From Firmicutes bacterium UBA5389 (GTDB lineage: Bacteria > Bacillota > DTU025): a stretch of DNA of 41,039 bases. The position numbers and the translations under genes were made by a program. Under the pieces are notes generated by a model. It saw nothing but the letters and a program-made list of their open reading frames with translations. It made no database searches and had not been told where the DNA came from. Every line of letters starts with the position of its first letter. The first letter of the stretch is position 1. The stretch spans positions 314-41,352 of the forward strand of contig DHON01000032.1 of assembly GCA_002409965.1 (NCBI GenBank). Reading direction: 5' to 3'. Shown piece after piece: positions 17,884-25,141 of this stretch.

Positions 17884-18486
17884 TCAGAAATACAAGGATG
17901 CTTCGCCCATGTCGCCGGCTTTATCCGTCACACGTACTTTGAGGAAGTTATTGCCTACCGGTAGGAGTTCAGATGGGTAGGAGGCCTGAATGAGGTAGGC
18001 TGTCATGTTGCGATCTCCTGCGAATTCCTCCACCATGTTCAGCAGATAGACTTCTAGGGGACATCCATTTACTGATACATGAATCATCTCAGATGAGAGA
18101 TCCGGCGCTATGTCTTCCCGTCCAGCCTGGTATTTCGTGAGGCTCATCGGTCTGAAGTATATGGTTAGGGCTGGATAAGCCCCCTTTATCACAAAGCAAT
18201 GCAGACCATACACTTCTAGCCTACCAACCTGAGCATCTATCGCCATATCGTCAGCCAATGTGACATTCTGACACCAATACTCCAGGAACTCATCAGCGTA
18301 TTCTTTGACCGCATACAGGAAGGGATAGTAGCCCACATCGGCTTCCAGCAGGTACTCGCCGTTCCTGTTTGTCGTAGTCACAAGGACGTCTTCAAACTGC
18401 GAATTCTTCAGGCCTACGGTGGCGCCTTCAAGCGCTGCGCCTTCTTTATCGGCGACAACTCCGCGAATCGTCCTCTTTTGTCCCAC
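17884..18486 (-). CDS. Carboxypeptidase-regulatory-like (Ig/CnaB-type) domain protein
   Basis: A 200-aa protein with an N-terminal carboxypeptidase regulatory-like beta-sandwich: IRGVVADKEGAALEGATVGL, then TTTNRNGEYLLEADVG (residues about 7-60). The rest contains further beta-type sequence, ending LKVRVTDKAGDMGEASLYF, again Ig-like. There is no signal peptide, so secretion is uncertain despite the fold being common on surface proteins. It converges on the large Ig-repeat gene and is followed upstream by the toxin-antitoxin pair. The function is not predictable beyond a binding or structural role. Confidence 0.65.
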   Translation of the reverse strand: MGQKRTIRGVVADKEGAALEGATVGLKNSQFEDVLVTTTNRNGEYLLEADVGYYPFLYAVKEYADEFLEYWCQNVTLADDMAIDAQVGRLEVYGLHCFVIKGAYPALTIYFRPMSLTKYQAGREDIAPDLSSEMIHVSVNGCPLEVYLLNMVEEFAGDRNMTAYLIQASYPSELLPVGNNFLKVRVTDKAGDMGEASLYF

Positions 18487-18618
18487 CTACATGGCCTCCT
18501 CGAGCATGTTTGAGTTCTAGGCCATCATATCACAGTAGAGGGAGCCCTGAGAGGATGCTTCAGAGATCAAGGCAAACCTTCATGCGCCATCCATATATCC
18601 CCATCAAGGGCAAAGGGG

Positions 18619-19041
18619 TCAGGACATAACCTTCTGGATGGAATCAGAAAACGCACGGAAGTCATCAAGATTCTCCGAGACTATGTGATACAGCTCTTCT
18701 ACTGTCACCTGATGATACAGATGAACCAGACGATTTCGGTAACCTGCCATCCTAATCAGCTTCTCACCAAGCTCCCCGGGCACAATACCCTGCTCCGCGA
18801 GGCCGCGAGCTATGGACTTGTACTCCATGGACAGCTCGGTGTAGCCCATCTTGGCCAGGATATGCCTTCCAATATCGAAAACAACCTCAAGCGCCCGCCT
18901 CAGATAACTCTCCGCAGCGGCGGAGACTGTGGTGTTTTGGCAGAACCCATCCTCATCGCTGCGCGCCAGCTCACTCATGCGCAGGACATACTCCCTAAGC
19001 AGGAGCAATCGCTGTTGAACCAGGATCTTGTTGACGTTCAT
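18619..19041 (-). CDS. hepT: HEPN-domain toxin, HepT-like (DUF86)
   Basis: A 140-aa all-helical HEPN protein of the HepT/DUF86 family. It retains the catalytic RX4HXY motif as RNRLVHLY (Arg102, His107, Tyr109), which in characterised HepT proteins is the RNase active site. The partner nucleotidyltransferase silences HepT by modifying the tyrosine of this motif in the Shewanella system. The gene follows the MNT gene by about three bases, so the two are co-transcribed. Length and motif are intact, so the module looks functional. The family is known as toxin-antitoxin; function here is inferred. Confidence 0.88.
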   Translation of the reverse strand: MNVNKILVQQRLLLLREYVLRMSELARSDEDGFCQNTTVSAAAESYLRRALEVVFDIGRHILAKMGYTELSMEYKSIARGLAEQGIVPGELGEKLIRMAGYRNRLVHLYHQVTVEELYHIVSENLDDFRAFSDSIQKVMS

Positions 19042-19044
19042 TCG

Positions 19045-19476
19045 CTAACCCTCCAGCGCTTCTTGCAGGAACTTCTCCAGGAACGGCTTGAAGTCCGCGG
19101 CTCGCCTGAGGATGTTCATCTCATAGTCCTCTCTGACCTGCTCTGAAGAAGCGTAGACGCATTGGCCTTTGAACGCTTCCGATTGGAACACCGAGTGGTT
19201 CTCCTCCAGGAAAACCAAGTCCAGAGGGAACGGCTCGAATACATCGCTTAGGGCAATGGAAATCTCTGCGTAGAGCCTGCTGCGTCCGGCGGGCGGAGGC
19301 AAGGGACTGCTGGTGACAATGCCCACGTCAAGGTCAGTCAATGGATCCAGGACCTCGACTTCCATTCCCTGAAGAATCTTTAGCCCATTGGCAACCTGGG
19401 ACCCGAAGAGATACATCAGGTCCACCCCGTACTCTGTGGCTATCGTGGCCAGCGCGGCTTCCTTTTCCGCTTCCAC
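19045..19476 (-). CDS. mntA: Minimal nucleotidyltransferase antitoxin, MntA-like
   Basis: A 143-aa minimal nucleotidyltransferase. The active-site motif is present as LFGS (Gly25, Ser26) followed by DLD (Asp48, Asp50). The spacing between GS and DxD is about 21 residues instead of the usual 10 because of an insertion (NGLKILQGMEVEVLDP). The C-terminal strand PLDLVFLEE supplies the expected third acidic position. In MntA/HepT systems this enzyme transfers AMP to the toxin's tyrosine. It is the first gene of the pair, with a candidate extended -10 about 100 bases upstream. Confidence 0.85.
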   Translation of the reverse strand: MEAEKEAALATIATEYGVDLMYLFGSQVANGLKILQGMEVEVLDPLTDLDVGIVTSSPLPPPAGRSRLYAEISIALSDVFEPFPLDLVFLEENHSVFQSEAFKGQCVYASSEQVREDYEMNILRRAADFKPFLEKFLQEALEG

Positions 19477-19577
19477 TGCCGCCCACCCCCCAATTGCGTT
19501 TGGAGTCCGCTAATGCTGTTTCGCAGACACGGCCTTGGTTGTGGGCAATGTGCCCGCGAAACAATCGTCCACAGTCC

Positions 19578-19586
19578 ATTGTACCA
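19578..19586 (-). promoter_or_regulatory. Candidate extended -10 for the MntA/HepT operon
   Basis: On the minus strand TGGTACAAT reads as an extended -10 (TGn plus TACAAT) about 100 bases upstream of the MNT start. No convincing -35 is found at the right distance. The wider stretch 19477-20027 contains no gene I can support. Confidence 0.3.
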
Positions 19587-20027
19587 CATGGCGCTGAACA
19601 AGCGATGGCCATCGCTGTGACAGGACCCCCGTCAAAGTCGTACTGACGCCCCAGCCTGCTTTCGTATGAGATTTGGCGCTGACTTTTCGCCATTCCTTCT
19701 TGTATCATGAATGAATTAGCAGCTCGGAGCCGGATTCCCTCCTTGCGCTCATCGCGCGGGAGACGGGCCGTGGACGCGCCAAGATCCGCTCTATCCGCGC
19801 CAAGCGTAGCTTGAGCGCCTTATGACCCTCTCCCGCGGTCGTCGGCTGCCAAACCAAACGGCCATTCCCGAGTTCCCTCAAAACACCCCTCGTCATTGGC
19901 TACGCGGCGTCCTCTGCTGCCCATTCCCGCCCGATCCTGGAAAAGAGGCCTTGACGCGGACCCGCATGTCAAGGAGGGGTGGTGTGACCTATTATCACAA
20001 CTCTGGGCGGGCTGTCCCAATTCATGG

Positions 20028-20056
20028 TTGACAACCACCATGCTGCGTGGTAGTAT
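20028..20056 (+). promoter_or_regulatory. Sigma70-type promoter before the transposase gene
   Basis: TTGACA (20028-20033), a 17-base spacer and TAGTAT (20051-20056) make a near-consensus promoter. The spacer holds a small dyad (ACCAC..GTGGT) that could be an operator. It directs transcription into the transposase-like gene 25 bases later. Confidence 0.6.
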
Positions 20057-20080
20057 CTGGGTGAGAATGTATGTCATGGG

Positions 20081-21148
20081 GTGCCGTTGGCCGTGCGAAC
20101 ATCGTCTGTCCTGCGCGCTTCCTCCAAAGCCCCCTTCGGATGCGAGCGGCCGATTGAAGAAAGGCTCGCGGCGCTCGCGCTCCCAATTAGCGCGGAGCGC
20201 GGCGAGCTTCCTTCCAGGGCCGTCCGAGCGGAGCTGTGGGTAGGTGAGATCCGCGACGCGCTGATGCCGCGCGGCCTCGTCTGCCCGTCCTGCCGGGGCT
20301 TTGCGATAGTCCGCTACGGCAAACGCCGAGGCGTCCAGCGCTACAAGTGCAAGGAGTGCCGCTCCTACTTCACCGATCTCACCGGCTCCGCGCTCTACCG
20401 CGTACGCCGGCGGGACCTGTGGCTCGACTTCTGCCAGTGCATGGTTGAAGGCCTTTCTGTACGGCAGACCGCCCGAAGTCTCGGCATCTCCAAGAACACC
20501 GCCTTCGCCTGGCGCCACCGCGTCATAGCCGCCTTGACCTCGGCGGACTCCCATATCCCCTGCAGCGGAATAGTGGAAGTGGTCCATTATCCCCTGGTTC
20601 GATCCTTCAAAGGCTCGCACGTGCCCGACGGAGCGCGCCTTGACGATCTGGACTGGATCGTCCGCCGCTACAGATCGGCCTACCGCCACGCGCTGCCCCC
20701 TGCCCGCCTAGGCGGACTCCTGCTCGCCGTAGACCGCGAAGGCACAGCCCGGGCCCGAGTGACAATGCACGGAGAGAGCCTCGCCGGCGCGCTCCGCCGG
20801 ATAGCATCGCACAACGCCGACATATGCGCGTACCGGTCGTATTCATCCCTGACCGCCCCCATGGACTGGCCCGATAGAGTCAACTGGGTAGGCGGACGCC
20901 GCGGCAGGCTCAAGGCCCGAGACCGCCTGGACCCCGGACCCCTCTACCACGCGCGAAACGTCCGCGGCCTGCTGCACAAGTTCCGCGACTGGATGCGCCC
21001 CTTTCGCGGAGTAGCCACCCGCTACCTACTCCGCTATTTCTCCTGGTACCTACGCGTCTCCGCCTGCGCCGCCGTGCGCCCCGGAGCCGCGGCGAGGCTC
21101 CTGTTCTTCGAAGCCCTGCAGGCGTCCGGCCATCCCGAGCCGGGATAG
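20081..21148 (+). CDS. IS1595/ISXO2-like transposase, probably catalytically degenerate
   Basis: A 355-aa protein with an N-terminal zinc ribbon (Cys68, Cys71, Cys90, Cys93) in the family-typical context RYGKRRGVQRYKCKEC, a helix-turn-helix (VRQTARSLGISKNTAFAWRHR) and the C-terminal block RDWMRPFRGVATRYLLRYFSW seen in IS1595-family transposases. The catalytic core looks altered. Where relatives have E-V-D-E before SFKGS, this protein reads EVVHYPLV. Where relatives have a CSDG block, it reads CAYRS. The frame is otherwise intact and has its own promoter. The GTG start is uncertain. No terminal inverted repeats were recognised. Confidence 0.7.
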   Translation: MPLAVRTSSVLRASSKAPFGCERPIEERLAALALPISAERGELPSRAVRAELWVGEIRDALMPRGLVCPSCRGFAIVRYGKRRGVQRYKCKECRSYFTDLTGSALYRVRRRDLWLDFCQCMVEGLSVRQTARSLGISKNTAFAWRHRVIAALTSADSHIPCSGIVEVVHYPLVRSFKGSHVPDGARLDDLDWIVRRYRSAYRHALPPARLGGLLLAVDREGTARARVTMHGESLAGALRRIASHNADICAYRSYSSLTAPMDWPDRVNWVGGRRGRLKARDRLDPGPLYHARNVRGLLHKFRDWMRPFRGVATRYLLRYFSWYLRVSACAAVRPGAAARLLFFEALQASGHPEPG

Positions 21149-21941
21149 CGCCGGGCCCTCCGCGCCGTCCGGCCCATCAACCCGCAACTGGGACAGGCGC
21201 CAAGTGTAGAACGTATGTCGAACGCGACCCTCTGCCATTAACAGGGAACCCGCTACTGCTTTTATCTGCGCGACTGCCGACTGAGATTGCCGCCAAGAGA
21301 TACATATGGGCGCCGTTTGCCGGTTGCGCCGCAGGCCGAAGCCGGAGCGGGCGAGGCTCCAACGGATCTTCTTCGAACGGCGAAGCAAACAGCGGAGGGA
21401 TAAGTCAAAGTCCCATTTCGGGGGCGGCCCAAGATGGGCAGAGCGCGATGGCCCATCTTCAGCGACTCCGTCCCCGACCGCCCCGAGCGGATGTATACGG
21501 CTGTAAGCTGGCCAGTTGCTGCGTAACGCGGCTTTAGCGGGCCTTCGGGATTCGCCGGGTTTCGAGGCGCTTCTGTCTCTGTGCGCCGCGAATCGCAGCG
21601 ATGGTTGGTGCAAATCGGGATGTATGATCGCATAATCCCGGACGGCCGGAAAATCGAACGCCCCCGGCGGCAGGGAGCCGGATCCTGAGGCCGATAATCT
21701 GGGCATACGTGGCATGTATTGCCATAGTATAATATAGTGAAGGGGAGTTGCTGCTACAGTCGCTCCCTTCCGTTTGTTCGATGGGTCTATGCGCGCGAAT
21801 ATGCATCAACTGTCGCTGCGAAACTCGACATATGGGCGAAAACCCGCCGCGAAATAGAGCGGATAGATAGTTAATCCCGCATCGCCTGCCTTTCGGGGAG
21901 GGACTTTGACGGATACCTGACCGCTGTGACTGTGATTGTGC
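21149..21941. other. Gene-free interval
   Basis: About 790 bases between the transposase-like gene and the hyd promoter. Short frames on both strands lack ribosome-binding sites and recognisable motifs. A TATAAT at about 21727 has no matching -35. I see no RNA gene or mobile-element end here. Confidence 0.5.
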
Positions 21942-21970
21942 TTTTCCTCACAAGCAAGCTGTGCTACAAT
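21942..21970 (+). promoter_or_regulatory. Candidate promoter of the hyd maturation operon
   Basis: TACAAT (21965-21970) is a good -10. The hexamer 17 bases upstream (TTTTCC, 21942-21947) is a weak -35, suggesting an activated or condition-dependent promoter. Transcription would start near 21977, leaving a leader of about 255 nt before the first gene. Confidence 0.5.
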
Positions 21971-22018
21971 GGTATTGCTTGCAACCGCGGACTTGAGTTC
22001 GAGTCTTCGGTCGCTGCG

Positions 22019-22042
22019 TGATCGGATAAGGTGATCGGATAA
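22019..22042 (+). repeat. Tandem 11-base repeat in the hyd leader
   Basis: TGATCGGATAA occurs at 22019-22029 and again at 22032-22042, separated by GG (13-base period). It lies between the first leader hairpin and the switch region. It could be an RNA- or DNA-binding site pair or a simple local duplication. Confidence 0.7.
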
Positions 22043-22130
22043 TCTGAATACTGAGGATACCTGCGGGTAGGGCTTGTGCCTGAACCTAGGGTTGACGCTT
22101 TCCTGAGAGCATTGCCGTCTCAGGGGGATC

Positions 22131-22155
22131 AACCCGTCCGCAAGGCGGGTTTTTT
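22131..22155 (+). terminator. Intrinsic terminator in the hyd leader
   Basis: AACCCG (22131-22136) pairs with CGGGTT (22146-22151). The stem is extended by CC/GG around a bulged T and capped by a GCAA tetraloop, then followed by a six-T run (22150-22155). It lies 77 bases before the first coding start, in the right place to abort leader transcripts. Its first five bases also belong to the alternative GGGTTGA/TCAACCC stem. Confidence 0.8.
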
Positions 22156-22232
22156 GATTGGGAAAAACTGCGTCATACTGGGCATCATGGCATTAGCGAT
22201 GGTGGGGAACCAACGGAAGGAGGAGCAACGAA

Positions 22233-22544
22233 GTGAGGGCATCAACGAGCGATAGGGGGAAGACGGGCGCTCCGCGAGGCGAAAACCGCATCGGCGTGGC
22301 GGCCATTGTGGTGCAGGACAGGCTGAACGCGGCGGCTGCGGTAAACAGGATTCTGAGCGAATACGCCGACATCATCGTGGGCCGCATGGGGGTTCCGTAC
22401 AAGGACAGGGGCGTGTCGGTGATGGCCCTTATCCTGGACGGCGACACCGACACAATCGGGGCCATGACAGGCAAGTTGGGGTCGGTCGCGGGCGTTAAGT
22501 CCCGTGTCACCTTGGTGGCATTGGATGGAAAAGACGGCGAGTGA
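22233..22544 (+). CDS. Iron-only hydrogenase system regulator, TM1266-like
   Basis: A 103-aa protein of the TM1266 family (putative [FeFe]-hydrogenase system regulator, ACT/NikR-C-like ferredoxin fold). Diagnostic sequence is IGVAAIVVQDRLNAAAAVN near residue 20, YADIIVGRMGVPYKDRGVSV and the C-terminal LGSVAGVKSRVTLVA. The GTG start follows an excellent GGAAGGAGGAG site. The family is repeatedly found beside hydE/hydG/hydF. A ligand-binding regulatory role is proposed but, as far as I know, not proven. It is the first gene after the structured leader and overlaps hydE. Confidence 0.85.
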   Translation: MRASTSDRGKTGAPRGENRIGVAAIVVQDRLNAAAAVNRILSEYADIIVGRMGVPYKDRGVSVMALILDGDTDTIGAMTGKLGSVAGVKSRVTLVALDGKDGE

Positions 22545-23754
22545 GATCGCGGCGGCCCTCGATCCGCTCGGCGCGGATCGAGTGACGGCCCTGTGGGCAG
22601 AGGCTCACAGGGCGCGCCCGGCCGCGGTCGGCCCGTGTGTGCATCTTCGGGCGATAATCGAGTTTTCGAACCACTGTCGGCAGGATTGCCTCTACTGCGG
22701 GCTGCGTTGCAGCAACTCGAAGGTCGCCCGGTACCGGATGGACCCGGACGAGATAGTGCAGGCAGCCATGGCCGCGTGGCGGGTCCACAAGTTCGGCACC
22801 TTCGTCCTGCAGTCGGGCGAGGATCCGGGTTACCCGCCTCACGGCCTCGTGAGAGCCATCCGGGGAATCAAGGCATCGACTAATGCGGCTGTGACCTTGA
22901 GCGTGGGCGAGGCGCCTGACCGCTGCTATCGGTTGTGGCGCGAGGCTGGAGCGGACAGGTTTCTGCTCAAGTTCGAGACGAGCGATCCCGACCTGTTCGC
23001 CGCGCTCAAGCCCACGACAACGCTGGCGGCGCGGATGGGTCGCCTCAGTTCCTTGAGAGACATGGGCTACCAAGTAGGTTCAGGGATAATCCTGGGCCTG
23101 CCCGGCCAGGATCGCGTGTCCGTGGCCCGCGACCTCATCCTGTGCGGCGAGGAGAACTACGAAATGGTGAGCATAGGGCCGTTCGTCCCGCACCCCGATA
23201 CCCCGCTCGGCAAGCCGGCGCGTGACCAGGGGCAGGCGCGACTCTCGGCGACAGCGTTGCCGCCAGCCCGGACGCCCGATGTTCGATCCACACTGAACAC
23301 TATCGCAGTTGCCCGTCTTCTGGCTCCGATGGCGCACATTCCGGCCACCACCGCCCTTGGGGTGGTCGGCCGCCAGAACGGCGGGTGGAGAGCTCAGGCG
23401 GCCGGGTATCTCACTGCGATGGGCGCAATCCGCGGCGATTCAGAGTACTCGGGCGATGCGCGCTACCTAGCGCTGCTTGCCGGAGCGAATGTGTTGATGC
23501 TGGACGTGACGCCGTGGAGATACAGGAACTCCTACGAGATCTACCCGGGCAAGCCAGGGGCCGATGGCGATGAACTGGCCGACTCGGTGAATTCGGCAAT
23601 CCGCGAGATCCGCCGGCTGGGCATGTCGGTCTGCTCGGGGCCGGGAGACAGCCCCAAGGCTCCCTGGGGCGCTGGAAGGGGCATACAGAAAAAGGACACT
23701 CAGAAGGGAGAATGCTCAGATGATACGAGACCGAGTCGAGTGCGCTTTCATTGA
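22525..23754 (+). CDS. hydE: [FeFe]-hydrogenase H-cluster radical SAM maturase HydE
   Basis: Radical SAM enzyme needed to build the diiron subcluster of [FeFe]-hydrogenase. It has the CX3CX2C cluster motif CRQDCLYC (Cys51, Cys55, Cys58), the GE-type motif SGEDPGYP, the barrel sequence RFLLKFETSDPDLFAAL and the C-terminal LMLDVTPWRYRNSYEIYPGK characteristic of HydE. I prefer ATG 22525 (MEKTASEIAAALDPL), overlapping the regulator gene by 20 bases; a GTG at 22504 is also in frame. About 45 C-terminal residues after LGMSVCSGPGD look non-conserved and overlap the start of hydG by 35 bases. Confidence 0.93.
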   Translation: MEKTASEIAAALDPLGADRVTALWAEAHRARPAAVGPCVHLRAIIEFSNHCRQDCLYCGLRCSNSKVARYRMDPDEIVQAAMAAWRVHKFGTFVLQSGEDPGYPPHGLVRAIRGIKASTNAAVTLSVGEAPDRCYRLWREAGADRFLLKFETSDPDLFAALKPTTTLAARMGRLSSLRDMGYQVGSGIILGLPGQDRVSVARDLILCGEENYEMVSIGPFVPHPDTPLGKPARDQGQARLSATALPPARTPDVRSTLNTIAVARLLAPMAHIPATTALGVVGRQNGGWRAQAAGYLTAMGAIRGDSEYSGDARYLALLAGANVLMLDVTPWRYRNSYEIYPGKPGADGDELADSVNSAIREIRRLGMSVCSGPGDSPKAPWGAGRGIQKKDTQKGECSDDTRPSRVRFH

Positions 23755-25111
23755 CGACGAGAGGATCGGCGGGGCCCTCGAACAGGGTAAACGCTACAGC
23801 CCAGCTGCTGTCAGGGACGTTTTGGCCAAATCCCTCGAGCTGCGCGGGCTCGATTTGGAGGAATTGGCGTCTTTGCTGTGGGTGGACGATTCCGAGCTGC
23901 TGGAGGAGGTCTATGCGGCCGCGCGCAAGATCAAGGAGACCATATACGGAAAGCGGTTGGTCTTCTTCGCGCCGCTGTACGTGAGCGACTACTGCGTGAA
24001 CAACTGCACCTACTGCGCATACAAGCGCGACAACAAGTATCCCCGGCGCAAGCTCACCATGGACGAGGCGCGCGAGGAGGTCCGAGCGATCCAGAGGATG
24101 GGGCACAAGCGTATCGCGCTCGAAGCCGGTGAGGATCCGGCGAACTGCCCTATCGACTACATCACCGATGTCATGCAGACGATATACGACACGCACTGCG
24201 ACAACGGAAGTATACGCCGGATCAACGTGAACATCGCCGCCACTACGGTAGACGACTACCGCAGGCTCAAGGACGCCGGCATCGGCACGTATGTGTTGTT
24301 CCAGGAGACCTACCACCGCGGCACATATCGTAGTGTGCACAATGGGCCCAAGGCCGACTACGACTGGCACACCACCGCCATGGATAGGGCGCTCGCCGGC
24401 GGCATCGACGATGTCGGAATAGGAGTGCTGTTCGGCCTGTATGACTGGAGATTCGAAACCGTTGCACTGCTTCAGCACGCGCATCATCTGGATGACGCTC
24501 ACGGAGTCGGGCCGCACACCATCTCCTTCCCGCGCCTTCGGCCCGCCGCCGGGATGTCGCTCGGCGAGTTCCCCTACCTGGTGTCGGACGCCGATTTCAA
24601 GCGAATAGTCGCATGCCTGCGCCTGGCGGTGCCCTACACCGGCATGATTCTGTCGACGCGTGAAGCCCCCGAGTTTCGCGAGGAAGTTGTAGCCCTGGGG
24701 ATATCGCAGATAAGCGCGGGTTCGTGCACCGGAGTGGGGGAGTACAGCCGGGGAGAGGCACATGATACTCCGCAGTTTGAGGTGAGCGACCACCGCGACT
24801 TGGACCAGATCATCCGGGACCTGCTCCCATCGGGCTACGTCCCCAGCTTCTGCACGGCGTGCTACAGATCGGGCAGGACTGGGGAGGCGTTTATGTCGCT
24901 GGCCAAGACCAGCCACATCCACGAATTCTGCCAACCCAACGCGTTGCTCACCTTCCAGGAGTACTTGTGCGACTACGCGTCCCCCGATACTGTCAAGTTG
25001 TCTGAGCCGGCGATCAGGCAAGCGTTCGAGGAGGTCGACCCCCGGCTCAGACAAGAGTGTGGGCGCAGGTTGGAGCGAATTCGGGGCGGGGAGAGGGACC
25101 TCTACTTCTAG
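23720..25111 (+). CDS. hydG: [FeFe]-hydrogenase maturase HydG (tyrosine lyase)
   Basis: Radical SAM tyrosine lyase that cleaves tyrosine to p-cresol and dehydroglycine and yields the CO and cyanide ligands of the H-cluster. The N-terminal SAM cluster motif is CVNNCTYC (Cys92, Cys96, Cys99). The C-terminal auxiliary cluster motif is CX2CX22C (Cys378, Cys381, Cys404), exactly the HydG spacing that separates it from ThiH. The family motifs FQETYHRGTYRSVH and SAGSCTGVGEY are present. At 463 aa it is full-length. ATG 23720 follows AGAAGGGAG. It is translated within the hydE-hydG-hydF operon. Confidence 0.95.
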   Translation: MIRDRVECAFIDDERIGGALEQGKRYSPAAVRDVLAKSLELRGLDLEELASLLWVDDSELLEEVYAAARKIKETIYGKRLVFFAPLYVSDYCVNNCTYCAYKRDNKYPRRKLTMDEAREEVRAIQRMGHKRIALEAGEDPANCPIDYITDVMQTIYDTHCDNGSIRRINVNIAATTVDDYRRLKDAGIGTYVLFQETYHRGTYRSVHNGPKADYDWHTTAMDRALAGGIDDVGIGVLFGLYDWRFETVALLQHAHHLDDAHGVGPHTISFPRLRPAAGMSLGEFPYLVSDADFKRIVACLRLAVPYTGMILSTREAPEFREEVVALGISQISAGSCTGVGEYSRGEAHDTPQFEVSDHRDLDQIIRDLLPSGYVPSFCTACYRSGRTGEAFMSLAKTSHIHEFCQPNALLTFQEYLCDYASPDTVKLSEPAIRQAFEEVDPRLRQECGRRLERIRGGERDLYF

Positions 25112-25141
25112 CCGGCCGAGTAGATACTGAGGAGGAGAGCT

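Larger units (their letters stand above)
21977..22232 (+). promoter_or_regulatory. Structured 5' leader of the hyd operon, candidate riboswitch/attenuator
   Basis: A long leader with several perfect or near-perfect hairpins: ACCG..CGGT enclosing GACTTG/CGAGTC (21984-22011), TACC-TGCG-GGTA (about 22057-22068), and GGGTTGA (22089-22095) pairing TCAACCC (22129-22135) around an inner CCTGAGA/TCTCAGG stem (22102-22124). The 3' strand of that outer stem overlaps the 5' strand of a rho-independent terminator, so the two folds exclude each other. This is the layout of transcription-attenuating riboswitches. It does not match the TPP, FMN, SAM, T-box or c-di-GMP consensus as I recall them. The ligand or sensor is unknown. 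Confidence 0.6.

Noticed and set aside
21984..22011. tRNA or T-box element suggested by GAGTTCGAGTC
   Set aside because: The surrounding bases do not form a T-stem or cloverleaf, and no T-box sequence (GGGTGGNACCGCG) follows.
22040..22124. TPP riboswitch (CTGAGA present, GGATA and TAGGG nearby)
   Set aside because: CTGAGA is buried in a perfect hairpin. The second THI-box half (ACCTGA...GCGTAGGGA order) is not present, and the operon is unrelated to thiamine.
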